This document shows, piece after piece, positions 8,224-16,500 of a stretch of 38,657 bases of DNA. The notes under the pieces were generated by a model. That model was given only the letters and a program-made list of their open reading frames with translations, was not told the origin of the DNA and made no database searches. Every line of letters begins with the position of its first letter. The stretch's first letter is position 1. Source of the stretch: Caldilineaceae bacterium (GTDB taxonomy: Bacteria > Chloroflexota > Anaerolineae > Caldilineales > Caldilineaceae); NCBI GenBank assembly GCA_019637695.1, contig JAHBVG010000070.1:1-38657 (forward strand), given 5' to 3'. The position numbers and the translations under genes were made by a program.

Positions 8224-8850
8224 ATGGATAAAGTTGTATGGCAGGGACGCATCCTGGGCGTGCAGCCGCGCATTCGCCTCTACCGTTCGTTTGACCAGCG
8301 CAGCCAGACGGATTTGGGCTATCTGCTGCAGGTGGAAGGCAGTATCGGCGGCGAGGAACGAATCTTCACCGTGGGCATCGGCCCCAGCGTGCAGATGAAG
8401 CACGGACTGGCCGTGGGCGACCAGGTACAGGGCGAGTGTCTGCCGGTGGCGGAGCCAGAGAGCGAGCCTGCCGACTTCTACAAGGTGAGCAAGCTGAAGG
8501 TGCTGGTCCGCGGCGAAGAGCCAGAGAGACCGCCGCCGCCCTGGCAAGGCTTGCCACCTCCGCTCAAGATCTACCGAGAACGGGGCTTCCGCCGACTGGC
8601 GGCGCGCACCTACGAGACCCGTTGCACCTCCTGTATCTGGGGTTGCCGCATGGCCGTGGAGATCATCATCGACCAGTGGAACCCATCGCAGCGGCAGTAT
8701 CGCCGTGAGACCTTCTGCTACGGACCCAAGTCATGTCGGTTCTACAAGCCTGGTCCTCAGCGGCAGGTACCAGGACGCAAGGGGATGCGATGGATAGAAG
8801 CCGACTGGATCGACAACGAGGCCACCGACCACCGCCGTGAAGACGAGTGA
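8224..8850 (+). CDS. Conserved Cys-rich protein of unknown function
   Basis: The 208-residue protein opens MDKVVWQGRILGVQPRIRL. An N-terminal beta-rich half (1-100, OB-like in pattern: TVGIGPSVQMKHGLAVGDQV) is followed by a C-terminal half with TRCTSCIWGCRMAVEI and TFCYGPKSCRFYKPGP. These place at least five Cys in a C-x2-C-x3-C...C-x5-C arrangement suited to zinc or Fe-S binding. I recognise it only as a conserved hypothetical of Chloroflexi and other thermophilic lineages. The start at 8224 follows AGGAGG; the open frame from 8056 lacks a ribosome site and crosses the operator motifs. Confidence 0.7.
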   Translation: MDKVVWQGRILGVQPRIRLYRSFDQRSQTDLGYLLQVEGSIGGEERIFTVGIGPSVQMKHGLAVGDQVQGECLPVAEPESEPADFYKVSKLKVLVRGEEPERPPPPWQGLPPPLKIYRERGFRRLAARTYETRCTSCIWGCRMAVEIIIDQWNPSQRQYRRETFCYGPKSCRFYKPGPQRQVPGRKGMRWIEADWIDNEATDHRREDE

Positions 8851-8883
8851 GGCGGCTGTGCTGGTTGTCCTGCTCTTCCCTGG

Positions 8884-9777
8884 CTACGTCGGCATGGGGG
8901 GAATGGTGTAATTCAGACGCCACTGTGAACCGTCGGGCGGGGGTGGTTGCTCTCCGTACTGCATGCTCTGGAAGTGGGGCAGGTGGGGCAGTACGTCGGT
9001 CGCCCAAATCCGCTCGATGTCCATGAAGGAGAGCGGCATCCGCTCGGTGATGCCTTGGGCAGCATAGGCATCGAGGAGTTCCGTCCCTTTCTGCCCCAGC
9101 CAGGTCACCTCATCGGCCACCATGCGCTCACCCACGCGGCGGTCAGCCTCCCGTGCATTTGGCCCCATTGCAAAGTGCGGACCGGACGCATCTTCTGCCG
9201 GGAAGCGGGAGACGTCCACACAGGCTGGTTCCACGGCCCAGAGCAGAGAGGTTTCCACCTTGCCCGCATGGTCGCCGGTAGCTTTGCCGTCCCCGTCGAA
9301 GCCGGGCTGGTTGGCCTCGAAATCGGGGAGTCCATAGAGGCGCATGGCGAAGTGCGGCTGGAGCAGGCCGAGCATGGTTTTCAAGTCCTGCCAGTTGGGG
9401 CCATAGTGACCGGTGAGCAGGACGGCGGCGTGAAAGCCCAGGGCGTCGGCGGCGCGCAGATGGTAGCAGATATTCTTGAAGTGAATCCACGGCGGCACCG
9501 CCGTTAACCAGGGACGCGCCTCGCCCACCCATTCTGTCGCCCACGAGGCATACAACCCAATTTCGTGGATATGCCAATAATCGGGCGGAGCGACAATCCC
9601 TCCGTAGGTCTGCGCCGCCTTGACACAGATGGCGTGTGCCTTGAGCGCATCCAGCCCCACGGCGTTCTGGGGTCCGTGCGGCTCACATAGACCGTAGGCA
9701 AAGTAGACGACCGGAGAGGCAGCGATGGCTGCTTCCAACTGATCCGGGAACATGCGCTCCCAGCGTACCTCTGACAT
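8884..9777 (-). CDS. Creatininase-family amidohydrolase
   Basis: A 297-residue protein with metal-binding creatininase motifs: YGLCEPHGPQN (E32, H34), a conserved Asp in GLDALKAHAICVKAA, LLTGHYGPN and GDHAGKVETS with its Glu. Family members are cytosolic Mn/Zn amidohydrolases that open small lactam or formamide substrates; the substrate here is not predictable. AAGGGGAAAG lies just upstream of the ATG. It converges with the Cys-rich gene with 33 bp between stops. The Pro-rich tail (EQPPPPDGSQW) is slightly longer than usual. Confidence 0.85.
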   Translation of the reverse strand: MSEVRWERMFPDQLEAAIAASPVVYFAYGLCEPHGPQNAVGLDALKAHAICVKAAQTYGGIVAPPDYWHIHEIGLYASWATEWVGEARPWLTAVPPWIHFKNICYHLRAADALGFHAAVLLTGHYGPNWQDLKTMLGLLQPHFAMRLYGLPDFEANQPGFDGDGKATGDHAGKVETSLLWAVEPACVDVSRFPAEDASGPHFAMGPNAREADRRVGERMVADEVTWLGQKGTELLDAYAAQGITERMPLSFMDIERIWATDVLPHLPHFQSMQYGEQPPPPDGSQWRLNYTIPPMPT

Positions 9778-9810
9778 AAGCTTTCCCCTTGTTGTGTGGT
9801 GATAACTCGT

Positions 9811-10067
9811 TCACCCATTTTCCCACACCTTGCCCACTTCCGACAACGCCTTTTCTCGATCCTCACCGACGGTGAATACTTCGCCGTACTCGCGGTAGCG
9901 GGTGATTGGGGCCGACACTGTTAGTTTTATCCATGCGGTCGCCAGTGGTTGTAGGCTTGATGGCTGAGGCAGCAGAGCGGGCGGAGGGCGTCGCCTTCGT
10001 CTCGAAAGAGCAGCCAGTAGTCTCTGCCCAGAGGGGACGGAGATGACAGTCTCGCCTTGTCACCTTG
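9811..10067 (-). pseudogene. Coding relic(s), family not recognised
   Basis: This gap between two leftward genes has no intact ORF, but two stretches look protein-like on the minus strand: LGRDYWLLFRDEGDALRPLC followed by SHQAYNHWRPHG and a stop (about 10035-9935), and, in another frame, SAPITRYREYGEVFTVGEDR followed by EKALSEVGKVWENG and a stop at 9811. Neither has a start codon with a ribosome site. They are best read as remnants of one or two genes lost between the pilus operon and the creatininase gene. Confidence 0.35.
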
Positions 10068-10973
10068 TCAAAGCAGGTCGAGTACCGGCATCATCAGCGG
10101 CGTCAGGATCAAAAATAGAAAGGGCAAAAAGAAGAACAAGACCGTGGGCACGGCCAGACGGCTGTCCAACTTCTCGGCTTCACGCAGAGCGCGCTCCTTG
10201 TATTCGAGGACGAGCATACGGGCCAGGCTCTCCATCAGTTCAGGACCTGCGGCGCCCTTGCGCGCAGCCAGATCTACCTGGGCGGCAAAGGCGCGCAGGG
10301 ATGGCAGGCGATACTCGTCAATGACCTCCAGGAAGACGCCGGGCAGGGCGCCGCGGCCAAAGAGGGGACGGCCCAAGGCGCGAGCCTGGGCGACGGCCCC
10401 AGCTACCAGCGCGGCCAGCGGACCGCCCCACTCGCCGGCGCGTGCCAGCGCCTTGTCAGGCGGATTGCCCGCTGCCATCTCCGCTGCCATCAGCGCTGTG
10501 AGTTCGGGCAGGGCGCGCTCCACCTGACGGCGCACACGGTTGGCCCCACCGCGCAGACGCAGGAAGGGGTAGACGCCGCCCAACACTGCCAATGCGCCGG
10601 CAATGGGTACCCCGCTCAAGACTGCGAGCAGGCCGCCGCCCGTCGCCAGCAGCACAGCCAGCCCCAACGTCGCCGCCAGTGAGGGCGGATGACCAGCCAG
10701 GGCCAGCCAGCGCCGGTGTCCTTCCACATTACTGATGGCGGCCAGCCCCGGCAGCCGCTGTAACAACCAGCGCCCCATTTGTTCGGTCGGGTCCACTGCC
10801 TCATCCTTGCCCACATAGTCGGCCAGCGCCCGCGCCGGGGCGGGACCGACATGGATGCGCAGCCGCGCCGCCAGTGACGCCACGGTCAGCGCCCCGAAGA
10901 GAGAGGCGAGGAGGATGAGGATTTCCTGGACGGGTATGGATGGCAGTTGGCTGATAATTGGTTCAATGATCAT
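10068..10973 (-). CDS. TadC-like type II secretion system F-domain protein
   Basis: A 301-residue inner-membrane platform protein of Tad/Flp pilus type. An N-terminal helix (ILILLASLFGALTVASLAA) is followed by a paired-helix region (LGLAVLLATGGGLLAVLSG, GALAVLGGVYPFL), the T2SSF cytoplasmic helices (QVERALPELTALMAAEMAAG...ALARAGEW) and a C-terminal helix (VLFFFLPFLFLILTPLMMPV). The ATG at 10973 has AAGGAG 6 bases upstream; the in-frame GTG at 10991 has none. No TadA ATPase or prepilin is in the window, so this would be the tail of a dispersed pilus locus or an orphan. Confidence 0.75.
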   Translation of the reverse strand: MIIEPIISQLPSIPVQEILILLASLFGALTVASLAARLRIHVGPAPARALADYVGKDEAVDPTEQMGRWLLQRLPGLAAISNVEGHRRWLALAGHPPSLAATLGLAVLLATGGGLLAVLSGVPIAGALAVLGGVYPFLRLRGGANRVRRQVERALPELTALMAAEMAAGNPPDKALARAGEWGGPLAALVAGAVAQARALGRPLFGRGALPGVFLEVIDEYRLPSLRAFAAQVDLAARKGAAGPELMESLARMLVLEYKERALREAEKLDSRLAVPTVLFFFLPFLFLILTPLMMPVLDLL

Positions 10974-11021
10974 TGTACGCTCCTTGTTCACGGCGAGAGG
11001 CCGTCTGCCGCCTGTCGCCTG

Positions 11022-11444
11022 CTATTCCAACGCCTCATCGACCATGCCGTTCAAAAAAAGATAGCCGTAGGCCATGGTGGCCAGGCTGGCAGCGGTGACC
11101 AGTTGCGCCGTGGGATGGGCGAAATCGGCGCGCTGCGCCGGCGACGAGAGCAACAGTAGCAGGATGAGGCCCATGATGACGAGCAGGAGGTGGACGGCGC
11201 TGCGGGCGCTTTCGGCTTTGCTGCCAGAGACAGCCCTGGCCTCTAAGATGGCGGCGAGTTCGTCGGCGGTGGTAGCAAAGTCGCGGGTGAAGCCACTGCC
11301 GCCGGTCTCGAAGAATCGGCCCAGTTCAGAGACCACCAGCGCCGGGGAGTTGGATGTCTCCATCCCTGTCACCGCCAACGCCGCCAGCAGGATTACCACG
11401 AGCAGGAGCAGGAAGACTGTATCCGAGCGCAGGGGCGGCATCAA
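11022..11444 (-). CDS. Hypothetical two-helix membrane protein
   Basis: A 140-residue protein with hydrophobic segments at about 10-27 (TVFLLLLVVILLAALAVTG) and 86-101 (LLLVIMGLILLLLL). Between them is a polar stretch (SELGRFFETGGSGFTRDFAT) and a helical EARAVSGSKAESA region. Its start overlaps the stop of the upstream small gene (TGATG), implying coupled translation, and the TadC-like gene follows after 48 bp. It may be a pilus accessory protein by context; no family is recognised. Confidence 0.55.
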   Translation of the reverse strand: MMPPLRSDTVFLLLLVVILLAALAVTGMETSNSPALVVSELGRFFETGGSGFTRDFATTADELAAILEARAVSGSKAESARSAVHLLLVIMGLILLLLLSSPAQRADFAHPTAQLVTAASLATMAYGYLFLNGMVDEALE

Positions 11445-11680
11445 TGCAGGCGCTCCTCTTCTTCGTCTGACCCATCGCTGACGAAGAAAGCGTCGTCAAC
11501 CTCATCTGCGTCTACCATCTCCACCAGGTCGCCTGGCCCAAAGAGGGGCAAATCGCCCTCCAGCTGGATGGTCATGCGGTCGAGCAGCCCGATGATCTCA
11601 TCCAGCCGGATGAGAATCTGTTCGCTTAGAGGAAGCTCAGACAGATATAGCGGTGGGTGGTTTGTGGGCGTCTGCGACAT
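11441..11680 (-). CDS. Small acidic hypothetical protein
   Basis: The 79-residue protein opens MSQTPTNHPPLYLSELPLSE, followed by an amphipathic helix (ILIRLDEIIGLLDRMTIQL) and a very acidic tail (VEMVDADEVDDAFFVSDGSD). AAGGAG stands 7 bases before the ATG at 11680. The frame is open to 11848, but that extension crosses a terminator and promoter. It is the first gene of a three-gene leftward unit with the membrane protein and the TadC-like gene. Function is unknown. Confidence 0.6.
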   Translation of the reverse strand: MSQTPTNHPPLYLSELPLSEQILIRLDEIIGLLDRMTIQLEGDLPLFGPGDLVEMVDADEVDDAFFVSDGSDEEEERLH

Positions 11681-11723
11681 GGAACTCTCCTTGGGCGAGC
11701 GGTTCTTCGCCGATAGCTGATAG

Positions 11724-11756
11724 CAAAAAAAGACCCCCGCTGGCAGCGGAAGTCCC
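11724..11756 (-). terminator. Intrinsic terminator in the leader of the leftward operon
   Basis: On the minus strand GACTTCCGCT-GCC-AGCGGGGGTC folds into a GC-rich stem followed at once by seven T (11731-11725). It lies between the promoter at 11769-11797 and the first gene at 11680, about 40 nt into the predicted transcript, so it would act as an attenuator or end a very short RNA. Confidence 0.65.
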
Positions 11757-11768
11757 TTTCGAGGAAAA

Positions 11769-11797
11769 ACTATAGCACGTCTGTTCTGTGCTGTCAA
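11769..11797 (-). promoter_or_regulatory. Consensus sigma-70 promoter, leftward
   Basis: TTGACA (11797-11792), a 17-nt spacer and TATAGT (11774-11769) match the housekeeping consensus nearly perfectly. The spacer holds AGAACAGACGTGCT, a near match to the Gram-positive SOS box (GAAC-N4-GTTC with one mismatch), and AGCAC/GTGCT arms. Repressor control is plausible but unproven. Transcription would start near 11762. Confidence 0.65.
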
Positions 11798-11898
11798 CAG
11801 GGAATTTTGGCCGCATTGAAACTTGGCGGAAGCTCTATTCTTAGGCAAACTGATGAGCCTGCTTCCGATGCATCATCCACCAGGTGAGGGAGGTTGGG

Positions 11899-12771
11899 AT
11901 GGCAAACGGGTACTTTGTGTCCTTTGATGTAGTGATGGTTTCGTTGCTGGCGCTCTGTCTGGTCCACGCCTGGCGCAGTGGCGGCGCGGCGCGCAGTTGG
12001 GCGCTGCTGGCCGGTGTACTCTTTGGCCTGCTGCTGGAGTGGGCGACGATTCAGCAACTGCACGCCTACACCTATGGTCGCTTCCCGCTGATGATCGCGG
12101 GCGAGGTGCCGGTCGCCATCGGCATAGGCTGGGGGGTGATTCTCTACAGCGCGCAACGCTTCAGCCAGGCTACCAGCCTGCCGCACTGGTTGCATCCTGT
12201 GCTCAACGGCCTGCTGGCGCTCAACATCGACCTCTCCATGGACGCCATCGCCATCCGCCTGGGCTTTTGGGACTGGGGGCAGGGGCTGGACTCGCAATAC
12301 TTCGGCGTACCCTACGCCAACTTCTGGGCCTGGTTCTGGGTGGTCTTCTCCTTCTCATGGGGGCTGCAACTCCTAGCCGATCGTCCTCACTGGGCGGGTC
12401 GCTGGCTGGGACCGCTCGGGGCTATTCTCGTCGGCGTCGGCGGCGTGCTGATCACCAACTACCTCATCACCTTCGTTGTACCGCGCAGTTGGAGTTCGGC
12501 GGCGATTGCGCTCACCCTCAGCGCTGCCCTGGTCCTCGTACTCGTCTACCGCCCACGGTTGCATGTGCATCCTGTCCCCGCCCTTGTTTTCTGGGTTCCC
12601 TTTGCCTTTCACCTCTACTTCCTGGTGACGGGGCTGTTGTCAGGAGCGCTGCTGGCCCATCCCTTCCTCCTAATTGTGAGCCTAGTGATGACGGGGCTGG
12701 TGTTCTGGCTCCACTGGCCTGGGCTGGCTAGAGCGGAGTCAGACTCAATACCGAACGCAACCGGCGCGTAG
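11899..12771 (+). CDS. Carotenoid-biosynthesis-type membrane protein (CruF/DUF422-like)
   Basis: A 290-residue polytopic protein with about eight membrane helices (FVSFDVVMVSLLALCLVHAW, ALLAGVLFGLLLEWATI, IGIGWGVILYSA, the NGLLALNIDLSMDAIAIRLG segment and others). The polar-in-membrane motifs LLLEWATI...YGRFPLMI, LNIDLSMDAIAIRLGFWDWG and FGVPYANFWAWF match the carotenoid biosynthesis family, which contains bisanhydrobacterioruberin hydratase and CruF. GAGGGAGG lies 7 bases before the ATG at 11899. No other carotenoid gene is present, so the precise reaction is uncertain. Confidence 0.7.
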   Translation: MANGYFVSFDVVMVSLLALCLVHAWRSGGAARSWALLAGVLFGLLLEWATIQQLHAYTYGRFPLMIAGEVPVAIGIGWGVILYSAQRFSQATSLPHWLHPVLNGLLALNIDLSMDAIAIRLGFWDWGQGLDSQYFGVPYANFWAWFWVVFSFSWGLQLLADRPHWAGRWLGPLGAILVGVGGVLITNYLITFVVPRSWSSAAIALTLSAALVLVLVYRPRLHVHPVPALVFWVPFAFHLYFLVTGLLSGALLAHPFLLIVSLVMTGLVFWLHWPGLARAESDSIPNATGA

Positions 12772-12811
12772 GTAATCAGCTCATTCACCTTACCCTGGAA
12801 AGGACTACTCA

Positions 12812-13576
12812 ATGAACACAGAATCATCCTTGCGGACGGCGCTGATAACCGGTGCGGGCAGTGGGTTAGGACAGGCCATGAGCCAGGCGCTTGCCGAAAG
12901 TGGTATAACCGTGGCCTTGCACTATCGCCACAACGGGCAGACGGTGGAGAAGCTGGCTGCTGCTTTGACCGATGACGGCCATCGGGGCTATCCCGTACAA
13001 GGGGATCTCTCTATCCCCAATGGCGTGCGTGCCGTAGTCGAGGAAGCGCTGTCTTTACTGGGCCGCGTCGATATCCTGATCAACAATGCCGGGGATTGGG
13101 TGGACAAGCCTTTGCTCCAGACCAGCGATGAGGAATGGGCGCGGCTGATAGATGTGGACCTGCGCGCCCCCTATCTGCTCATGCGCACGTTGGCCCCGGC
13201 GATGGTGGAGCGTGGCTGGGGACGGATTATCAACATCAGCTCGATTGCCAGTCTGGGCTATGTGCCGGGGGAAGGTCTCTACGGGATCGCCAAATCGGGC
13301 ATCAACATGTTGACCAAAGCCTTCGCCGTCGAACTCGCCCCTCACGGCGTCACCGTCAACGCCGTCGCCCCAGGTTGGACCGTGCCCGCCGACCAGCCCT
13401 TCCCGCAACCGGCGGACTATCCACAGTGCCACGAGGTGCCCAACCTGCGCCCCGGTCATGCCCGTGAGGTCGCCGCTTTCGTGCGCTTCCTCGTCTCCGC
13501 GGACGCCGCCCACATTACCGGGCAGGTGCTGCCGATTGACGGTGGCCTTTCCGCAACGCTGCCCAAGGGACGCTAA
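12812..13576 (+). CDS. SDR-family NAD(P)-dependent oxidoreductase
   Basis: A 254-residue classical short-chain dehydrogenase. It has the Rossmann TGAGSGLG (14-21), HYRHNG after beta-2, NNAG near 94, the catalytic set N/S/Y/K with NISS, then YGIAK, and the C-terminal ITGQVLPIDGG. AAAGGA lies 8 bases upstream. It follows the membrane protein by 40 bp on the same strand and converges with the FAD gene. Its sequence is closest in style to 3-oxoacyl-ACP/glucose-dehydrogenase-like SDRs, but the substrate cannot be fixed. Confidence 0.9.
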   Translation: MNTESSLRTALITGAGSGLGQAMSQALAESGITVALHYRHNGQTVEKLAAALTDDGHRGYPVQGDLSIPNGVRAVVEEALSLLGRVDILINNAGDWVDKPLLQTSDEEWARLIDVDLRAPYLLMRTLAPAMVERGWGRIINISSIASLGYVPGEGLYGIAKSGINMLTKAFAVELAPHGVTVNAVAPGWTVPADQPFPQPADYPQCHEVPNLRPGHAREVAAFVRFLVSADAAHITGQVLPIDGGLSATLPKGR

Positions 13577-13590
13577 GGCGACATCCAGCA

Positions 13591-14937
13591 TCACCAACGT
13601 GGATCGCCCACGTCCACCTCGTCGGCATGGGGTATCTCCAGAATGCCGCCCATCTCCACAATGCGGGATTGTAGCGCGTTCATATCCACATTGCGAGGAG
13701 AGTGATTAGCGGAAACGGCCATCGCGGCGGCGATGCCCGCAGCCTGGCCCATGCCCATGGCCGTGGCCGTGACCCGACTTGACGCCAGCGCTTCTGAAGT
13801 AGCCGAATGGCAGCGACCGGCCACGAGGAGGTTCTCCAGCGTACGCGGTAATAGCGTGCGGTAGGGGATGTCATAGGGCGGCGTCCACGGGATGTCGTGG
13901 TAACCGGAGAGTCGCGGCGGATGGCGATCCAGACGCCACGCGCCGAGGACGATCACATCGTCGTGGCGGCGACCGTTCACCACATCGTCGCCGGTGAGGA
14001 CATAATCGCCCACGATCCGTCTTGATTCACGCGCCCCCGCCGTCGGTCCACTAGCCATGAAGTAGGCGTCGGCAAATTCGGGCAGTTCCGCCTTCCACAG
14101 GTTGAACATGGTCCAGGCGTCCCTGCGCCCTGCGATCTCGGCCTGGGTCCAGTCGTCGGGGTCAGTGCTGTCACCGGGGAAGCGGGTAGCGTTGAAGTAG
14201 ACATCTCGCCCGGAGAAGGTGGCGGGGTAGGGTCCGCCGTAGAGTCCCAATTCGCCCCGTTCCTGTGCGGCGGCGAGGACGGCAGCGCAGCGGCGTCGCA
14301 GTTCAAAGCTTGGCTGGAGATAGGCCAGGCGGAAGTGCAGGCTCATGGGCTGCAACGGCTCCGCCTTCTCGTAGGGCGCGCCCGCCCAGGCCGCCACATC
14401 GCCGTCGCCGGTGCAGTCGATGACGGTCTTGGGCTGAATCGCCACCAGCCCGGACTTGTTGCTGACCAGCACCGTCTCCACCCGACCATCGCGGGCGACC
14501 ACATCGGTGACCTGCGTGTGGTAGAGGATCTGCACCCCGGCCTCGATGAGGATGTCGTCGGCGGCGCGCTTGAAGCGTTCGGGGTCGCAGCGGGGGATGA
14601 CGCGCTCCGGGTGCATCTCCACAAAGGAGAGGTCGCCGTTGACGTTGTAGCGCAAATGCGGCCCCTGCCCTGGCGCCACCACGCCCATGCGTTCCAGCAT
14701 CTCGAAGACGATGCCACCCACCACCGGCGTCCCTGTGCGTTCGTCTACAAAGCCATCGAAGGCCGAACCGATGATGGCGGTGAAGAAGCCGCCAGCGAAG
14801 CCCAGCCGCTCGATGACCAGCGTGCGAGCGCCGCTACGGGCCGCTGCCACTGCCGCGCCAATCCCGGCCAGCCCTGCGCCGCAGACCAGCACATCCGGCG
14901 TAGCAATGATGGGAATCTGTTTAGAAAAGGTGTACAC
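13591..14937 (-). CDS. FAD-dependent oxidoreductase (FAD_oxidored family), copy 1
   Basis: A 448-residue flavoprotein. The dinucleotide-binding fold VLVCGAGLAGIGAAVAAARS is followed by LGFAGGFFTA, the second FAD contact KTVIDCTGDGDVAAWAGAP and the C-terminal NLLVAGRCHSATSEALASSR...GMGQAAGIAAAMA that closes the FAD site. It starts with GTG at 14937, with GAGGAG 8 bases upstream. It is the last of three related flavoenzymes in the leftward sugar-ABC cluster, which suggests oxidation of an imported polyol or sugar derivative. The gap to its neighbour holds a MITE-like insertion. Confidence 0.85.
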   Translation of the reverse strand: MYTFSKQIPIIATPDVLVCGAGLAGIGAAVAAARSGARTLVIERLGFAGGFFTAIIGSAFDGFVDERTGTPVVGGIVFEMLERMGVVAPGQGPHLRYNVNGDLSFVEMHPERVIPRCDPERFKRAADDILIEAGVQILYHTQVTDVVARDGRVETVLVSNKSGLVAIQPKTVIDCTGDGDVAAWAGAPYEKAEPLQPMSLHFRLAYLQPSFELRRRCAAVLAAAQERGELGLYGGPYPATFSGRDVYFNATRFPGDSTDPDDWTQAEIAGRRDAWTMFNLWKAELPEFADAYFMASGPTAGARESRRIVGDYVLTGDDVVNGRRHDDVIVLGAWRLDRHPPRLSGYHDIPWTPPYDIPYRTLLPRTLENLLVAGRCHSATSEALASSRVTATAMGMGQAAGIAAAMAVSANHSPRNVDMNALQSRIVEMGGILEIPHADEVDVGDPRW

Positions 14938-14977
14938 GTTGGATTCTCCTCGATTTGAACTCGAAAACGTAGTAGGT

Positions 14978-15101
14978 AGTGCGTAGACAATGTCATTAAG
15001 TTGAGGTATTCAACCTGCGAAGAGAACACGCCCACGTGCGGCTGTTTCGGTACTGGGGGTGCTCTCTCCGCGCTTAACTTAATGACATTCAGTGCGTAGA
15101 C
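14978..15101. mobile_element. MITE-like element with terminal inverted repeats and 11-bp direct repeats
   Basis: AATGTCATTAAGTT (14989-15002) and its exact reverse complement AACTTAATGACATT (15076-15089) bound a segment of about 101 bp. AGTGCGTAGAC stands immediately outside on both sides (14978-14988 and 15091-15101), as a target-site duplication would. There is no reading frame inside. It sits between two flavoenzyme genes of one apparent operon. Confidence 0.7.
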
Positions 15102-15133
15102 GGGTACACGCACTACGAGGATCAGAATATTGG

Positions 15134-16498
15134 TTAGATGATTGCCGATCCCCCGGCGGCAAGGGTCTGGCGCAACTTGGGAATCTCCACCGCTTCAACT
15201 GGGGCATTGTTGTTCAAGGCCAGATAGGCGGCTACGCCGGTCGCTTCCCCGGTCTGGTTGCAGTTGACCATGACGCGCACGGCCCCAAACGCGCCGGGGT
15301 CAGCGTCGAGGATGCGCCCGGCGATGAGGACATTCCCATCGCCATTTTGCGGTACCAACGACCGATAAGGGATCTGGTAGAAAGGAGTCGGTTCCTCGCC
15401 TTCAGCCCGCCAGCGGCGCACATCTTTGTTGCCATCGCCATCGATCCAGACCTCGGTACCGTCGAGATAGCGGAAGAGGATGCCGCCCGCTTCGTGGTTA
15501 TGGATGTCCACACGGTAGGTGCCGTTGGCGATGGCGTCGGGGAAGCGCACGCCGTAGAGGACCTCTTCCTCGGTCAACGTGTGCTGGCAGCGGGCATGGC
15601 GTGTATCGCGGATGCCGATCTTGGCGGGCAGCGCCACCAGCGGGTTGATCTCCTCATCGAGGAAGTTCTGGCGCAGGATGTCGCAGATAGCGCGCACCTG
15701 CTGGCGTCCTTCCATCTCGGCTTTGGTCAACTGATCGGCGTCGCTGCAATCCACGCCGAAGACGCGCGTCCCTGCCACCATCGTATCGCCCTGCCCACCG
15801 GGCACACCCGCCGACCAGAGGAAGCCCTTCTTGAGCGAGTTGGGGTAGAGCGGGTTGAAAACCGTCTGACTCAGCGAAAAATCGGGATATTCTGCTTTGA
15901 TGCGATCCAGCCCGCGGATGATGGCGCACATGGTGGGCGGCTGCATCCCCGACCGTTTATAGCAGGGATATCCCAACCGATCCACCAGGTCGCCGTCGCC
16001 GGTGGCATCGATAAAATAGGATGCCTTGACCGCGCGGCGGCCCGTCTTGTCTTCGATAGCGACGGCCACCGGGCGACCATTCTCGACGATGGGGGCGACA
16101 AAGCGGGTGTGCAAGAAAGGCCGCACCCCTGCCCCTGTGATCATCTCGTCCAGTTCGATCTTCAATTCCTCGGTGTGGAGGATGAAATATTTGCTGGCGT
16201 CGGTAGGCGCGCCGATCCAGACAGCGTTGCGATGCTTGAGCCGTTCAGTGACCTCGGTGGTCAACCCGGCGATGATCTGCTGCTCACCGTGGATATCATA
16301 GACTGAATGCCAGATGTTGACCTGGCTGGCGGTGGCGACGCCGCCGAAAAAGCCGTTGTTTTCGACAATGGCAACCTTCGCGCCCAGCCGCGCCGCACGG
16401 ATCGCGGCAAAGACGCCGGTGCAACTTCCGCCTACGACGCAAATATCGAACTCATCGACAACAGGGACTTCTCTCGCAGGTTCAAAGAGTGTATGCAT
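15134..16498 (-). CDS. FAD-dependent oxidoreductase (FAD_oxidored family), copy 2
   Basis: A 454-residue paralogue-like flavoprotein. It has ICVVGGSCTGVFAAIRAAR, GGVATASQVNIWHS, then the mid-protein ASYFIDATGDGDLVDRLGYP and the C-terminal GNVLIAGRILDADPGAFGAV...GEATGVAAYLAL. Its ATG lies 2 bp after the stop of the copy-3 gene, with GAGGAA 6 bases upstream inside that gene's end, so the two are coupled. Several near-invariant histidines (IRDTRHARC, HNHEAGG) suit a dehydrogenase active site. The substrate is unknown. Confidence 0.85.
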   Translation of the reverse strand: MHTLFEPAREVPVVDEFDICVVGGSCTGVFAAIRAARLGAKVAIVENNGFFGGVATASQVNIWHSVYDIHGEQQIIAGLTTEVTERLKHRNAVWIGAPTDASKYFILHTEELKIELDEMITGAGVRPFLHTRFVAPIVENGRPVAVAIEDKTGRRAVKASYFIDATGDGDLVDRLGYPCYKRSGMQPPTMCAIIRGLDRIKAEYPDFSLSQTVFNPLYPNSLKKGFLWSAGVPGGQGDTMVAGTRVFGVDCSDADQLTKAEMEGRQQVRAICDILRQNFLDEEINPLVALPAKIGIRDTRHARCQHTLTEEEVLYGVRFPDAIANGTYRVDIHNHEAGGILFRYLDGTEVWIDGDGNKDVRRWRAEGEEPTPFYQIPYRSLVPQNGDGNVLIAGRILDADPGAFGAVRVMVNCNQTGEATGVAAYLALNNNAPVEAVEIPKLRQTLAAGGSAII

Positions 16499-16500
16499 GG

